From positions 1 through 64,000 of the forward strand of contig CAXBKQ010000001.1 of the NCBI GenBank assembly GCA_963976435.1: a DNA stretch of 64,000 bases, read 5' to 3'. The notes beneath the pieces were generated by a model. It saw nothing but the letters and a program-made list of their open reading frames with translations, had not been told where the DNA came from and did no database searches. Positions 17,165 through 25,741 of the stretch are shown here, piece by piece; position 1 is the stretch's first letter; every line of letters begins with the position of its first letter. This DNA comes from CAKZNE01 sp963976435. Lineage in GTDB: Bacteria > Bacteroidota > Bacteroidia > Flavobacteriales > Schleiferiaceae. The position numbers were made by a program, and so were the translations under genes.

Positions 17165-18253
17165 ATGACAGAGATTGAATTATACTCTTTTTTTGAATCA
17201 AAAATTGATGAATATTTAAATTCATTTAAAACCGAGGATCCAAACCAGGCATCAGGTTTTAATATGATTAGCCCCCTCATGGGGGACCCCAAAAAGGACA
17301 GTTTTGAAGTACAACTTTCATCCTGTATTAAATATTTTTTGGACCCAATCGAAAATCACAATCAAGGGAGTGAGTTTTTACGCATTTTTCTAAAAAGTAT
17401 TGGAAAAATGGATAAGGAACTTTGTCAAGAGCAACCAACTGTGGTTTTAGAAAAAAAAATGAAAGGAAGACGTATAGATATTAGTTTAAGCTGGCCTAAA
17501 TTTCAAATAGGCATGGAGTTTAAAATTTGGACAAAGGATAGTAAAAATCAAATTCAGAATTATCTGAATTATTACCAAGAAAAGAAAACGGACTTTCTAT
17601 TGCTTTATATTAACCCATATGGCTCTGTGCCCGAAAATTTCACCACAGAAGATAGCCAAGTAAAAGGGAATCTTAGGGTTTTAAGTATTGAAGGTTGGCT
17701 AATTGAATTGGTTAAGAAATGGAGTGATTATGTACTTGATAAGGATCAGAAAGTGAGTTTTTTTCTTCAAGAATTTCTGGATTTCCTTCAAAAAAAATTT
17801 CAAAATAAGGAGAATGAAATTAAAGTTGAAATAAAAAATATAATTGCTAAATATCCGAAGGAGGTTGAAAATTTGATCCAAACAAATCTTGGCGATATTG
17901 GAGGAAAAAAGAGTGAGAAGATTAAAATTATAGAAGATATTTATGAAAGTTTAGTATTTACAATGCGTAATCGTAGTGAAAAATCAAGAAGATTCTTGAT
18001 GGGAAGGGAATTGGGGCAGAGTATTTCAAAAAGAAAAAATGGTAAGAGAAGGGGAACGTTTCAAATAAAATTTGATGGATTTAAAATTAATAAGACCATT
18101 AATTCACTAACTCATGTTTTAGAGAAAGTAGAGGTTTTTAAAGGTGATGATGATTCTAGCCCTCCTCGTAAAGTAACAAAGCACTTACCTCATACCGCCA
18201 CAACTGTTGAATTAAATATGGAAATAGAATCTTTAATAAAAAACCTTTTTTAA
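17165..18253 (+). CDS. PD-(D/E)XK nuclease superfamily protein
   Basis: A 362-aa cytosolic protein. The central segment 'KGRRIDISLSWPKFQIGMEFKIWTKDSKNQIQNY' gives the pattern D-x(10-12)-E-x-K, with a following Gln-rich helix, as expected for PD-(D/E)XK nucleases of the PDDEXK_4-like group. The C-terminal 150 residues are Lys-rich and may bind nucleic acid. The family is often found among phage-defence or mobile genes, but no partner toxin, methylase or helicase is adjacent. The very AT-rich coding sequence and the heptamer array immediately upstream mark it as accessory. Function beyond the fold is inference. Confidence 0.65.
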   Translation: MTEIELYSFFESKIDEYLNSFKTEDPNQASGFNMISPLMGDPKKDSFEVQLSSCIKYFLDPIENHNQGSEFLRIFLKSIGKMDKELCQEQPTVVLEKKMKGRRIDISLSWPKFQIGMEFKIWTKDSKNQIQNYLNYYQEKKTDFLLLYINPYGSVPENFTTEDSQVKGNLRVLSIEGWLIELVKKWSDYVLDKDQKVSFFLQEFLDFLQKKFQNKENEIKVEIKNIIAKYPKEVENLIQTNLGDIGGKKSEKIKIIEDIYESLVFTMRNRSEKSRRFLMGRELGQSISKRKNGKRRGTFQIKFDGFKINKTINSLTHVLEKVEVFKGDDDSSPPRKVTKHLPHTATTVELNMEIESLIKNLF

Positions 18254-18291
18254 GCTCTAGCCTGGTGTTAATTGGAATTACCTTTTTATAA

Positions 18292-19755
18292 CTAAAAAGC
18301 CTTAATTCCACGAACCTTTAGGTTTTGGTTTTTAAAACTATATTCTGCAGAACCGCTAAAGAAGCTGAAATTAAAGGCTACCATTCCACTATGTTCGGTA
18401 CTGCTCCAATATTTGGCAGTTGTAGCAAGAATGGTATGTCCTCCTGCCCTCAGAGCCTTATTGGTTAAAAAACGATTATAATATATTAGTCCAAGTTCGT
18501 CAATAGATGGTAGGTACCAGTCTGGTCCTAGTCCTTGGACCGTTAATCCAATTGGACTAGTACCTAGCAAAGCACTATTATAAATTCCGTCTTCAGTTCT
18601 GCTTGCCCCAGTTATACTTCCAGGTTCTTGCCAGATGCTATTGCTTTCTGATTTATTCACCACCAAGCCGTGTTGTTTACCAGTTCCGTCTTTATATAAA
18701 TAAAAGACAATACCGCCAAGGGTGTCTTGGCCAAGATAAAATGGATCTTCCTGAATTGAGTTTTTTGTTATGAAACCCATATTGGATATTGAGGTAGAAT
18801 CTAATTGGGTGATGTTGTTATGGTTATTCCAGTTTGCGGTATCTAATGTGCTAATCCCAATAGCTACAGAATTACTGAAAAGTGGATCCAATTCAATGAA
18901 TTGATCTAATTTATTGTTCCAATTAGCTGTGTCTGAAGATGATATTGAATTAGCCAAAGAGTTTAAGAAAATAGGGTCTGATTCCGAATTGACATCTAGT
19001 TTGTTATTCCAATTAGAGGTGTCTGTAGCAGAGATTCCATTGGCAATTGAACTTGAGAACCAGGGGTCTAATTCATTAAAATTTATGGAGTTAGAATTCC
19101 AATTTGCTGTGTCAATGGCAGTAATACCGCTTGCAATAGAAACTGTGAAAAGAGGGTCGGTTTCGATATATTGGTCCAATTTATCATTCCAATAGGAAGT
19201 GTCGGAGGGACTTAAACTTGATGCCAAGGAGCTGGTGAAATTAGGGTCTTGTTCAATAAAATTGTCCAATTTTCCATTCCAGTTACTAGTATCATTCGCG
19301 GAAATCCCACTGGCAATAGAAGCCCCAAAAACTGGATCAATTTCGCTAATACTACCTGCTTTTTTAGCGTAAAGGGCATATGGAACACTCATGAATTGGG
19401 AAATCCCACTAATACTATATGAGGTACCGCCATTTGGGTCAATTTCTGTTTTAATAAAATATTCATCGCTTCCCCAATTAATACCTATAAATCCTCCGCT
19501 AACGATGGTTCCGCTGCCAATTTCCAGGCTTATTAATCCATTCAAATTGGTAATCGTATTTTGTGTTTCAATGTATACCGCAGTTCCAGTTATGCTTCCC
19601 TTTAGTATGCTTATTCTCATTCCAACATTTTGTTGACTTATCAACTGTCCATTAGCATCCCTTAAAACAGCTTGATAAGAAATTTTTTCTGGAGCTTGGC
19701 CAAAAGAATAGATAGATACGAACAATAGAAAGCCAATAATATATTTAAAACTCAT
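18292..19755 (-). CDS. Surface fibre-like protein: six 30-aa repeats plus Fib_succ/DUF1566-type C-terminal domain
   Basis: A 487-aa exported protein (signal ends near residue 20). Residues 22-135 form a head domain seen in many Bacteroidota surface proteins ('KISYQAVLRDANGQLIS', 'VPYALYAKKAG'). Residues 138-317 are six exact-length 30-residue repeats with consensus E-x-DP-x-F-x3-A-x2-I-S-x2-DT-x-NWN-x-KLD. The C-terminus (about 340-487) carries 'DWYLPSIDEL' and 'YWSSTE', the C-type-lectin-like Fib_succ/DUF1566 signature. No type IX sorting tail is evident. It is the last gene of a four-gene operon. A role in adhesion or surface display is inferred from architecture. Confidence 0.75.
   Translation of the reverse strand: MSFKYIIGFLLFVSIYSFGQAPEKISYQAVLRDANGQLISQQNVGMRISILKGSITGTAVYIETQNTITNLNGLISLEIGSGTIVSGGFIGINWGSDEYFIKTEIDPNGGTSYSISGISQFMSVPYALYAKKAGSISEIDPVFGASIASGISANDTSNWNGKLDNFIEQDPNFTSSLASSLSPSDTSYWNDKLDQYIETDPLFTVSIASGITAIDTANWNSNSINFNELDPWFSSSIANGISATDTSNWNNKLDVNSESDPIFLNSLANSISSSDTANWNNKLDQFIELDPLFSNSVAIGISTLDTANWNNHNNITQLDSTSISNMGFITKNSIQEDPFYLGQDTLGGIVFYLYKDGTGKQHGLVVNKSESNSIWQEPGSITGASRTEDGIYNSALLGTSPIGLTVQGLGPDWYLPSIDELGLIYYNRFLTNKALRAGGHTILATTAKYWSSTEHSGMVAFNFSFFSGSAEYSFKNQNLKVRGIKAF
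18805..19344 (-). repeat. Six in-frame 90-bp coding repeats
   Basis: The segment encodes residues 138-317 of the fibre-like protein as six 30-aa units without indels. The DNA copies are diverged, so the array is old or maintained by selection on the protein. Confidence 0.8.
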
Positions 19756-19758
19756 ACC

Positions 19759-20238
19759 TTAATTTTTAATGACTTTGAAAGATTTTAGAATTTGACCCTT
19801 CTTTAATATTCTTAAATAATAGCTTGCTTTGGGAAATGAAACCATAGAAATCGTGGTATTCTTAGAAACAATAATTTCGGTTTTCAGTAATTTTCCATTT
19901 AAATCAATTAACTGATAGGAACAACTATCATCTAAATCCATTTTCAAGGTTAAATTTTTTGAGCTTGGATTTGGAAAAATCTCAGCATTGAAACTTATTT
20001 CAAATTCCTCTATACTTATAGGATTTGATATTTCAAAGGCTTGTTGATTTCCTTGTATCAGGCTTGTGGTTCCTGATGCTAGACTGGTAAACACCACTTG
20101 TCCAATAGAGTAGGAAACAGACCCGTTAAATCCAGAAGCATCGCCGCCTGTAGCTGTTGGGCTGTTTTGGGCATGGGAAAAATTAAGCCCAATTACAAGA
20201 AAATGACAATAGAGAAAATAGATTTTAATATTTTTCAT
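19759..20238 (-). CDS. Exported protein with type IX secretion C-terminal sorting domain (159 aa)
   Basis: The N-terminal signal ends near 'SHAQNSPTATGG', followed by a short 'GSVSYSIGQVVF' module common in small Bacteroidota surface proteins. Residues 85-159 are a type A sorting domain: 'EIFPNPSSKNLTLKM', 'YQLIDLNGKLL' and a final 'KSFKVIKN'. The sorting domain directs export through the type IX system and cell-surface attachment. It is separated by 3 bp from the fibre-like gene downstream and by 14 bp from the deacetylase-like gene upstream, so it is in the same operon. Confidence 0.85.
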   Translation of the reverse strand: MKNIKIYFLYCHFLVIGLNFSHAQNSPTATGGDASGFNGSVSYSIGQVVFTSLASGTTSLIQGNQQAFEISNPISIEEFEISFNAEIFPNPSSKNLTLKMDLDDSCSYQLIDLNGKLLKTEIIVSKNTTISMVSFPKASYYLRILKKGQILKSFKVIKN

Positions 20239-20252
20239 GATTTCGAATGGAA

Positions 20253-21443
20253 TTAAGGATCCAGTAAATAGGAGTTAAAAATCAAATTCTGCTTGTAAAC
20301 ATTTATCAAACCTGAATTTGGATTATAAGTCAGACTATCTGCATTGCCACTAAATGTAACATCAATTATAGTAGCATCCGTACTAATATTTAGGGATAAG
20401 TCTCTCCATCTGATATCCTCCCTAATTTGATCATAGTTCAATTGGATCAGCAGGGTATTTCCAATTAATGTATCCTTCTTTACCACCTCTCGAGTACAAT
20501 ACCTATATTCCATCCATTCTCGCGCTGTAGTAAACCATATTCGATCTCCAGAAATGTTGTGAAGGCTATCAATAAAATTGGTGAAGACCGTAGAAGAAAA
20601 ATTATCTGCATGAGTGCCAACCCTATAAAATTTATTGTCTATAGGGCTAGAATTATCTACCATATTTTTAAAATGACTTATAAAACCATTTATATGAGCT
20701 TGGTCTGACCAATTGTGAAGAAAACCTCTTTTTAATTGTATTAAACCAGAATCTGGAGAAACTATATTAGACACAGTTCCAACTTGTACACTAGCTGGAA
20801 ATGCAGGTTTATATGGATCATTGCCTGAGCTAGATGAAACTAAAAAGCCTAATTCATCAGCATGTGGAACAAAGTTGGTATAATTGGAAGGGACAACAAA
20901 ACAATTAATGGTATAATTAATATTGTTAAAGTATAATTCATTAAGGGTAAGAATATCCTCCTTATAGCCAATAATATTTATACCATTTGAATTTATCAAA
21001 TCTACATGTCTATTACTATGATTCATCACATCCCAGCCTGAGGAAATTAAGGTGGAATATTCCGCATAGATCATACCCGTGCCAGAGTTTTGGCCAATTT
21101 CTATGCCCGAAAAAGTATAGCCATTGATAGCTGTAGCAGCTGTATAGTTATGATTTAAACCGGTTCCATCGGTATAATGAAAATTGCTTAAAATAGACTC
21201 CATTAACAAACATTGTGATTTGTTATCGTCTATCTCAAAATTAAATATACCTTCTTTATTATATTTTATTTCGGCAAAGTCAGAGCTTGCCGAATTTGGT
21301 GTATTTGAAAAGGTTACCGTAATGGTAACACTATCAGGTGGAAGTGGTTTTTTCCTTGATGCAATAATTACCTGGATCATTGGGTTTTGGCAAATTCCTA
21401 TAAAAGGAAGAAGGGTAAAGATTAGAAAAATCAACTTTTTCAT
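20253..21443 (-). CDS. Exported polysaccharide-deacetylase-like (NodB fold) protein
   Basis: A signal segment (residues 1-18) is followed by 378 residues. The metal-binding motifs of NodB-type deacetylases are suggested by 'FNFEIDDNKSQC' (Asp-Asp, motif 1) and 'WDVMNHSNRH' (H-S-x-x-H, motif 2). Members remove acetyl groups from chitin, peptidoglycan or exopolysaccharide. The later motifs are hard to place, and the central region is Ser/Asn-rich, so catalytic competence is uncertain. It is the second gene of the surface operon, whose product set suggests modification and decoration of the cell surface. Confidence 0.6.
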   Translation of the reverse strand: MKKLIFLIFTLLPFIGICQNPMIQVIIASRKKPLPPDSVTITVTFSNTPNSASSDFAEIKYNKEGIFNFEIDDNKSQCLLMESILSNFHYTDGTGLNHNYTAATAINGYTFSGIEIGQNSGTGMIYAEYSTLISSGWDVMNHSNRHVDLINSNGINIIGYKEDILTLNELYFNNINYTINCFVVPSNYTNFVPHADELGFLVSSSSGNDPYKPAFPASVQVGTVSNIVSPDSGLIQLKRGFLHNWSDQAHINGFISHFKNMVDNSSPIDNKFYRVGTHADNFSSTVFTNFIDSLHNISGDRIWFTTAREWMEYRYCTREVVKKDTLIGNTLLIQLNYDQIREDIRWRDLSLNISTDATIIDVTFSGNADSLTYNPNSGLINVYKQNLIFNSYLLDP

Positions 21444-21447
21444 AATA

Positions 21448-23061
21448 CTATTTTAATACTGATGATTCTTCTATTATAATGGCCGATATATAGGAATTAA
21501 AGGCACTACCAGCTTTTTTAAATTGCAGACTTATTGATCCATCAACAGACTGAACATTATACTCATAGCTTATAGATGGGTCTGAATGCCATTCATTCGC
21601 GGAACTACCATAATTATTATACAATGGGTCAATAAGATGTTCGATACCATTATTCGCTGTCCAAGAAGTAGCAAGATTTACAGAGCTTGAAGCTGCAATA
21701 ATGTAAATTTGATAGTATTTTGAGTCATCGAGATTATCAAATCTGATTTCCACTTCGTTTGATCTTAGTTCCCAACCACCTCTATAAATTTCCGTATTAA
21801 AAACCCCTCCCAGATCTGGATTTGAAGGGTAAAGGTTTGGGGTGGCGGATTGCCATGAAGTAGTGTTGGTAAAGCTCAAACTTGTTTGTTGATTATTACT
21901 GTCTAATAATCCTCCACTGTTAAACCCATTTGCAGTTTGTAGTTCTGAATTTAATGGATTGATCTTATTCCAGCCATTTTCAGGAATTGAACTACCGTAT
22001 TGACTATTTAGATCAATTCGCCACTGTTGCAAAACTGAATATGGACCATCATTTGAAGAACTGCCAAATGCTTGATTTTTCCAGGTCCCGTTGATTAACT
22101 TTTGAGCCTTTAATTCACCATTTATTATGGTTAATCTCCAATTTCCATTTTCACCAGCTTCATTGTCACCCTCTGTAAGTTCAATTCCCCCCTTTGCAAC
22201 AAGATCACTAAAGGTTTTTTCACCAAGCACAGTTTGGTCTGTAGATAGCTTTAGCCCATTGTTGCTGAAGACAGGGTCAGTTTCATTTCCTCCAGTACCG
22301 GCCTTCATCATTCCTGCATCTATAATATAAAAAGTGTCTTGTGCAGTTCTTACCATTGCAGCTGCAGCATCGATCGATATGGAACTTACCTCATTTCCTT
22401 CAGAATTGAAGAGTTTTACAGCACTAGCATCAAGGGTTATTGTGCCCGTATTTCTACTTTGGAAATAAAAATACTCCTCATTAATTGAACTGTTTAATCC
22501 ACTTGGGATACTGATTAGAAAATTGCTGGTGCCTGAATTATACAAGGTGCTGTTGGCGTCAGAATCTAACAAATTGCGACCTGCTGTTAACTCTATATGA
22601 ACAGGATATCGGTAGCCATCAATTGCAGCTTGTAAAACAGAGTCTTGTGTTTCACTTTGAGACAAGTTACTGTCAATTCTAGATGATAATATAGAATCTT
22701 TGAGGCCAATCCAATTATATATTGGGATGGTATCCAAATTAAGGCTGTCAATTCTTATGCCCGTCAAACTATCGCGAACGGAAAAATAATTAGAAATACT
22801 GTCCAACCTGATTGTCAAACTTTGGATTTCAAGGTTGGTACCACTATTTCCCAATTCACTTTTTAGTATTCCACCGACCCTGCCATTTGGTAGTCTAACA
22901 AGGATTAGCGTATCAGAAGCAGATAAAAAAGACAAGCTAAGGCTATCTCTTACTTGAAGGGAAGGAATGGATTTTGAAAAAGGTTCGGAGGGTGGATATT
23001 GGCCGAATGAATGTAGCACAAAGAAAAATCCTAATAAAAATAACACTTTTTTAATCATCAT
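21448..23061 (-). CDS. Large exported fibre-like surface protein of unknown function
   Basis: A 537-aa protein with a clear N-terminal signal (ends near 'LHSFGQYPP'). It is rich in Ser, Asn and Asp. Residues 60-150 repeat 'RIDSLN / SRIDSNL'-like heptads suggestive of a trimeric coiled coil. A mid-region 'NETDPVFSNNGLKLSTDQTV' resembles the repeat of the operon's last gene. The C-terminal 130 residues look like a beta-sandwich. No catalytic motif or type IX tail was found. It is the first gene of the operon (4-bp gap to the next), so the promoter should lie in 23,062-23,433. Confidence 0.6.
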   Translation of the reverse strand: MMIKKVLFLLGFFFVLHSFGQYPPSEPFSKSIPSLQVRDSLSLSFLSASDTLILVRLPNGRVGGILKSELGNSGTNLEIQSLTIRLDSISNYFSVRDSLTGIRIDSLNLDTIPIYNWIGLKDSILSSRIDSNLSQSETQDSVLQAAIDGYRYPVHIELTAGRNLLDSDANSTLYNSGTSNFLISIPSGLNSSINEEYFYFQSRNTGTITLDASAVKLFNSEGNEVSSISIDAAAAMVRTAQDTFYIIDAGMMKAGTGGNETDPVFSNNGLKLSTDQTVLGEKTFSDLVAKGGIELTEGDNEAGENGNWRLTIINGELKAQKLINGTWKNQAFGSSSNDGPYSVLQQWRIDLNSQYGSSIPENGWNKINPLNSELQTANGFNSGGLLDSNNQQTSLSFTNTTSWQSATPNLYPSNPDLGGVFNTEIYRGGWELRSNEVEIRFDNLDDSKYYQIYIIAASSSVNLATSWTANNGIEHLIDPLYNNYGSSANEWHSDPSISYEYNVQSVDGSISLQFKKAGSAFNSYISAIIIEESSVLK

Positions 23062-23433
23062 TTTGCAATTAAAAATTTTATCAAACTATATTTCAAAGCA
23101 GGATTTAAAATCTCGATCTTAGAAAATTAAATCAATTAAGTGGTAGGTTTTAGAACTTTAGAAGATTGGTATTCAATCTGATGCCCTTTTTAATAAGAGC
23201 CCTAAAAAAACCACCTTGTTATCAGTTTGATTGTAAAGAAATTGGGTCATATTTCCACCAACGAAAATAGTGTTTTCCAAAGAATAAGGGGTTTAGTTAA
23301 GGAATAAAATTAAGTTTAATAGCCTTATTAATTCTTGAAAAAACTATTCGGTTTTTTGTCAGGAATCCCTCAATAAGGAGTTACCCATCACATAGCTTTG
23401 AATTATTGCAGTTTTAGGAATTAATAAATTTCC
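23062..23433. other. Intergenic region (372 bp), promoter region of the surface operon
   Basis: No coding potential was seen on either strand. Minus-strand TATAGTTTGATAAAA close to the ATG at 23061 is only an approximate -7 element. No repeat or hairpin stands out. Confidence 0.5.
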
Positions 23434-23931
23434 TCAAAAATCCACAACCTTCTCAATAAAAGCCTTCAATAAATCAACTTGATCCTTACCCAAACTTTCT
23501 CCAAATTTTCCGGCTTTATAGGCGCTTAGCATAAAAATTATGGCTAGGGGAAGCCCCCAAAGGAATGGCGAATATTCGTTAAGCATATATTTTGAAAAAC
23601 CATAGGCTGAAGCCCCTAATCCTGCAACTCCAACGGAAAAATAAACCAGCATAAAAAGTGTCCAAACAGGAGGCCGAGGTCCTATTAAACCGGCAACGAT
23701 GGTTTTGCCTTCCTCATTTTCATCTGCTTCCACTCTAAAATTTAGTTGCGGAGACCAATAATGTAATTCTTCGCCAACTATGCTAAGGATAATATGGTTG
23801 GATACCATCTTTGCCTTTATATGATCTGGTGTCTCTCTTAGCAACAACTGAATCTTATCCATAATTTCCTCTGGACTTTTGGAGACCCTAAGTTTAAATC
23901 TAGGTCGAATTTGGGTAATTGTTTTTTCCAT
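23434..23931 (-). CDS. Hypothetical membrane protein (165 aa)
   Basis: The N-terminal 85 residues form a soluble alpha/beta segment ('FKLRVSKSPEEIMDKIQLLLRE...'). Two transmembrane helices follow (about 93-112 and 121-138), then a cytosolic helix 'DQVDLLKAFIEKVVDF'. I do not recognise a family. The gene is isolated between the surface operon and the four-helix-bundle repeat region, and the heptamer array begins 10 bp upstream of its ATG, so its promoter must lie in or beyond the array. Confidence 0.6.
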   Translation of the reverse strand: MEKTITQIRPRFKLRVSKSPEEIMDKIQLLLRETPDHIKAKMVSNHIILSIVGEELHYWSPQLNFRVEADENEEGKTIVAGLIGPRPPVWTLFMLVYFSVGVAGLGASAYGFSKYMLNEYSPFLWGLPLAIIFMLSAYKAGKFGESLGKDQVDLLKAFIEKVVDF

Positions 23932-23941
23932 TTTTTTTTTA

Positions 23942-24081
23942 ATGAAAAGGTAAAAGGTAATAGTGAAAAACTAAAAGTTAAAAGTGAAAAACTAATAGTG
24001 AAAAGCTAAAAGGTAAAAACTAAAAGGTAAAAGTGAAAAACTAAAAGTGAAAAGTTAATAGTAAAATTTTAGAAGTTAAAA
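23942..24081 (+). repeat. Heptanucleotide array upstream of the four-helix-bundle gene
   Basis: Twenty 7-bp units in strict register (ATGAAAA, then 19 units such as GGTAAAA, GTGAAAA, ACTAAAA, GTTAAAA, ACTAATA). Like the solo array at 16.9 kb it ends in AAAAATATG and is followed by a GT-rich stretch containing GTGTGTGGAGCTTGGTT. This shared 3' flank suggests both arrays descend from one element. Confidence 0.85.
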
Positions 24082-24265
24082 ATATGGAGGTGTGTGTGGA
24101 GCTTGGTTGAATATTTATAGTGAAAAACTCAAAATTAGTAGTTGGTTGCTAGTAGGTTGGGGTGAATTTTAGGTTGAAAATTTTTGCTGTAGATCAGGGT
24201 TTTGTTTTAAATTGTGTTCGTTTAGGATTCCCGATAATTTTTAACCATTAATTCAAATTAAAAAT

Positions 24266-24622
24266 ATGTCGGGTTCAGTTTTAAGGCTTAAGAGTTAGGC
24301 ATTTTCGATTGAGGTTGTAAATGTTGTGAGATTACTTCAAAAGGAAAAACGAGAATATGTTCTTTCCAAACAATTAATTCGCTCAGGAACGGCAATTGGA
24401 GCGCTGATTGCAGAAGCAGAATTTGGTCAAAGTAAGGCGGATTTTATTCATAAAATGTATATAGCACTCAAGGAAGCGAATGAAACTCGGTATTGGCTAA
24501 ACCTGCTTTATGATACCCAATTTATTGAAAAATCAATTTACCAATCAAGAGTGAAGGAATGTACCGAACTTGTTAAATTATTGGTGTCAACCATTAAGAC
24601 ATCGAAGCAAAACCTTAGGTAG
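24266..24622 (+). pseudogene. Four-helix-bundle (S23/IVP-like) protein gene with premature amber codon
   Basis: From ATG 24266 the frame reads 10 codons, hits TAG at 24296, then continues as an intact family member: 'AFSIEVVNVVRLLQKEKREYVLSKQLIRSGTAIGALIAEAEFGQSKADF...KEANETRYWLNLL'. Family members begin with a short lead followed by K-S-[YF]-x-F-A/S, so 'KS-stop-AFSIEVV' is exactly where a Tyr (TAT/TAC) would be expected. A single change explains the stop. A GTG at 24326 could start a 98-aa product lacking most of helix 1. Family members occur as 23S rRNA intervening-sequence proteins and DGR-associated proteins; the biochemical role here is unknown. It lies inside heptamer repeats. Confidence 0.65.
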
Positions 24623-24639
24623 AGTGGTTAGGTGGGAGC

Positions 24640-24960
24640 TGATTGTTAGTAGTGAAAAATTAGTAGTGAAAAGTTATTAGTTAAAAGTGAAAAGTTGGAA
24701 TCTGGAGGGGTGTGAATTTGAATTTAACAGTTAAAAGTTAAAAGTGAAAAGTGAAAAGTTGGAATCTGGAGGGGTGTGAATTTGAAGTTAACAGTTAAAA
24801 GTGAAAAGTGAAAAGTTGGAAGTTGAAAGTTGAAATCTGGAGGGGTGTAAAATTGAAGTTAACAGTTAAAAACTAAAAACTAAAAGTTAAAAGTGGATGG
24901 TTGAATGTTAAAAGGTCGAAACTATGGTGAATAAACTAGAAGGTGAATACTAAAAGTTAG
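24640..24960 (+). repeat. Downstream heptamer array with nested 64-71-bp tandem repeat
   Basis: Heptamers (GTGAAAA, GTTAAAA, GTTGGAA) continue on the same strand as upstream. Inside, a longer unit starting GAAATCTGGAGGGGTGT or GGAATCTGGAGGGGTGT occurs three times (about 24697, 24761 and 24832), each followed by a short spacer and a new run of heptamers. Confidence 0.8.
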
Positions 24961-25049
24961 CAGGAATTGGAAACCTCGAAAACCACTTTTTGGAAGAATA
25001 ATATCCCATTGAAAAAAAAGAAACCAAAGCATTAAACCCAAAAATTAAA

Positions 25050-25328
25050 AATATTCAGCACAAACCACAAACCACTTTCCACTATACAATAACCCCAAAC
25101 CACTTCCCACTTTTAACTTTTAACTTTTCACTCCCAACTCCCAACCCCCAACTCCCCACTAACCACAAACCACAAACCACCTCCCACTTTTCACTTTTAA
25201 CTTTTAACTTTTCACTCCCAACTCCCCACAAACTATTTCCCACTTTTAACTTTTCACTTTTATCTATTCACCTCCCAACTCCCCACAAACCACAAACCAC
25301 TTCCCACTTTTAACTTTTAACTTTTCAC
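25050..25328 (-). repeat. Inverted heptamer array closing the four-helix-bundle element
   Basis: The same 7-bp repeat appears in opposite orientation (plus strand TTTTAAC, TTTTCAC, TCCCAAC, AAACCAC and TTCCCAC), about 32 units with nearly perfect register from 25104 to 25328. Together with the arrays on the left it brackets the four-helix-bundle gene with inverted repeats. Confidence 0.85.
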
Positions 25329-25339
25329 ATAAAATCAAC

Positions 25340-25357
25340 TCACTTCCCAATACACCT
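25340..25357 (-). other. Putative distal attachment-site remnant (mnmE-tail-like), left end of island A
   Basis: On the minus strand AGGTGTATTGGGAAGTGA shares 13 consecutive bases with the 3' end of mnmE (48512-48524) and can encode C-I-G-K-stop. It lies exactly where composition changes from the AT-rich repeat tract to the GC-richer nos island. The neighbouring heptamer tract also contains ACTTCCCA, so partial chance similarity is possible. Confidence 0.45.
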
Positions 25358-25372
25358 CATAGGGGGTTTTCA

Positions 25373-25537
25373 TAAGGCCTCAACACGCTTGTAGTCTACG
25401 ATTTTGCGTCTAATAGTGCGCAACAAACCGGCAGCAGGTGCCAGTTTTGGCGTTTTGTAGCGCATCAAATAAGCAACACTAAAGAACGATAAAACGAAGG
25501 TAATTCTTTTTTGTAAATGCTTCGTTTTGGTGGTCAA
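25373..25537 (-). CDS. Possible short ORF (55 aa, TTG start) at the left end of the nos island
   Basis: An open frame of 62 codons without ATG near its beginning but with a TTG at 25537. The product is basic with one hydrophobic stretch ('ITFVLSFFSVAYLMRY') and ends in 'RRKIVDYKRVEAL'. Codon use resembles the nos genes rather than the AT-rich flank. It could be the truncated last gene of the nos operon or a chance frame. I do not recognise it. Confidence 0.3.
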
Positions 25538-25741
25538 TTTTGGATCGGGTAGAAGGCTTTAGGTTTTGTGCGGAGACACCTAAATTCGTGGTGTTTGGAT
25601 AGACCTGAATGTCTTTCTACTAGTTCCGAATAGAACATTAAAAGTTTTTATGCCTTTAAGAAAAGGGTTTCATAGCAGATTAGGCATATTTATTTGGCCT
25701 TTATTTTTTTTACAATCAGTCTTTAATGGTATTTGGGTTTG

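Noticed and set aside
17165..18253. A multi-gene phage-defence system around the PD-(D/E)XK protein
   Set aside because: No methylase, helicase, toxin or other defence partner is adjacent; only a single nuclease-like gene can be supported.
24640..25330. CRISPR-like array
   Set aside because: The repeat unit is 7 bp with no unique spacers of constant length, and no cas gene is nearby.
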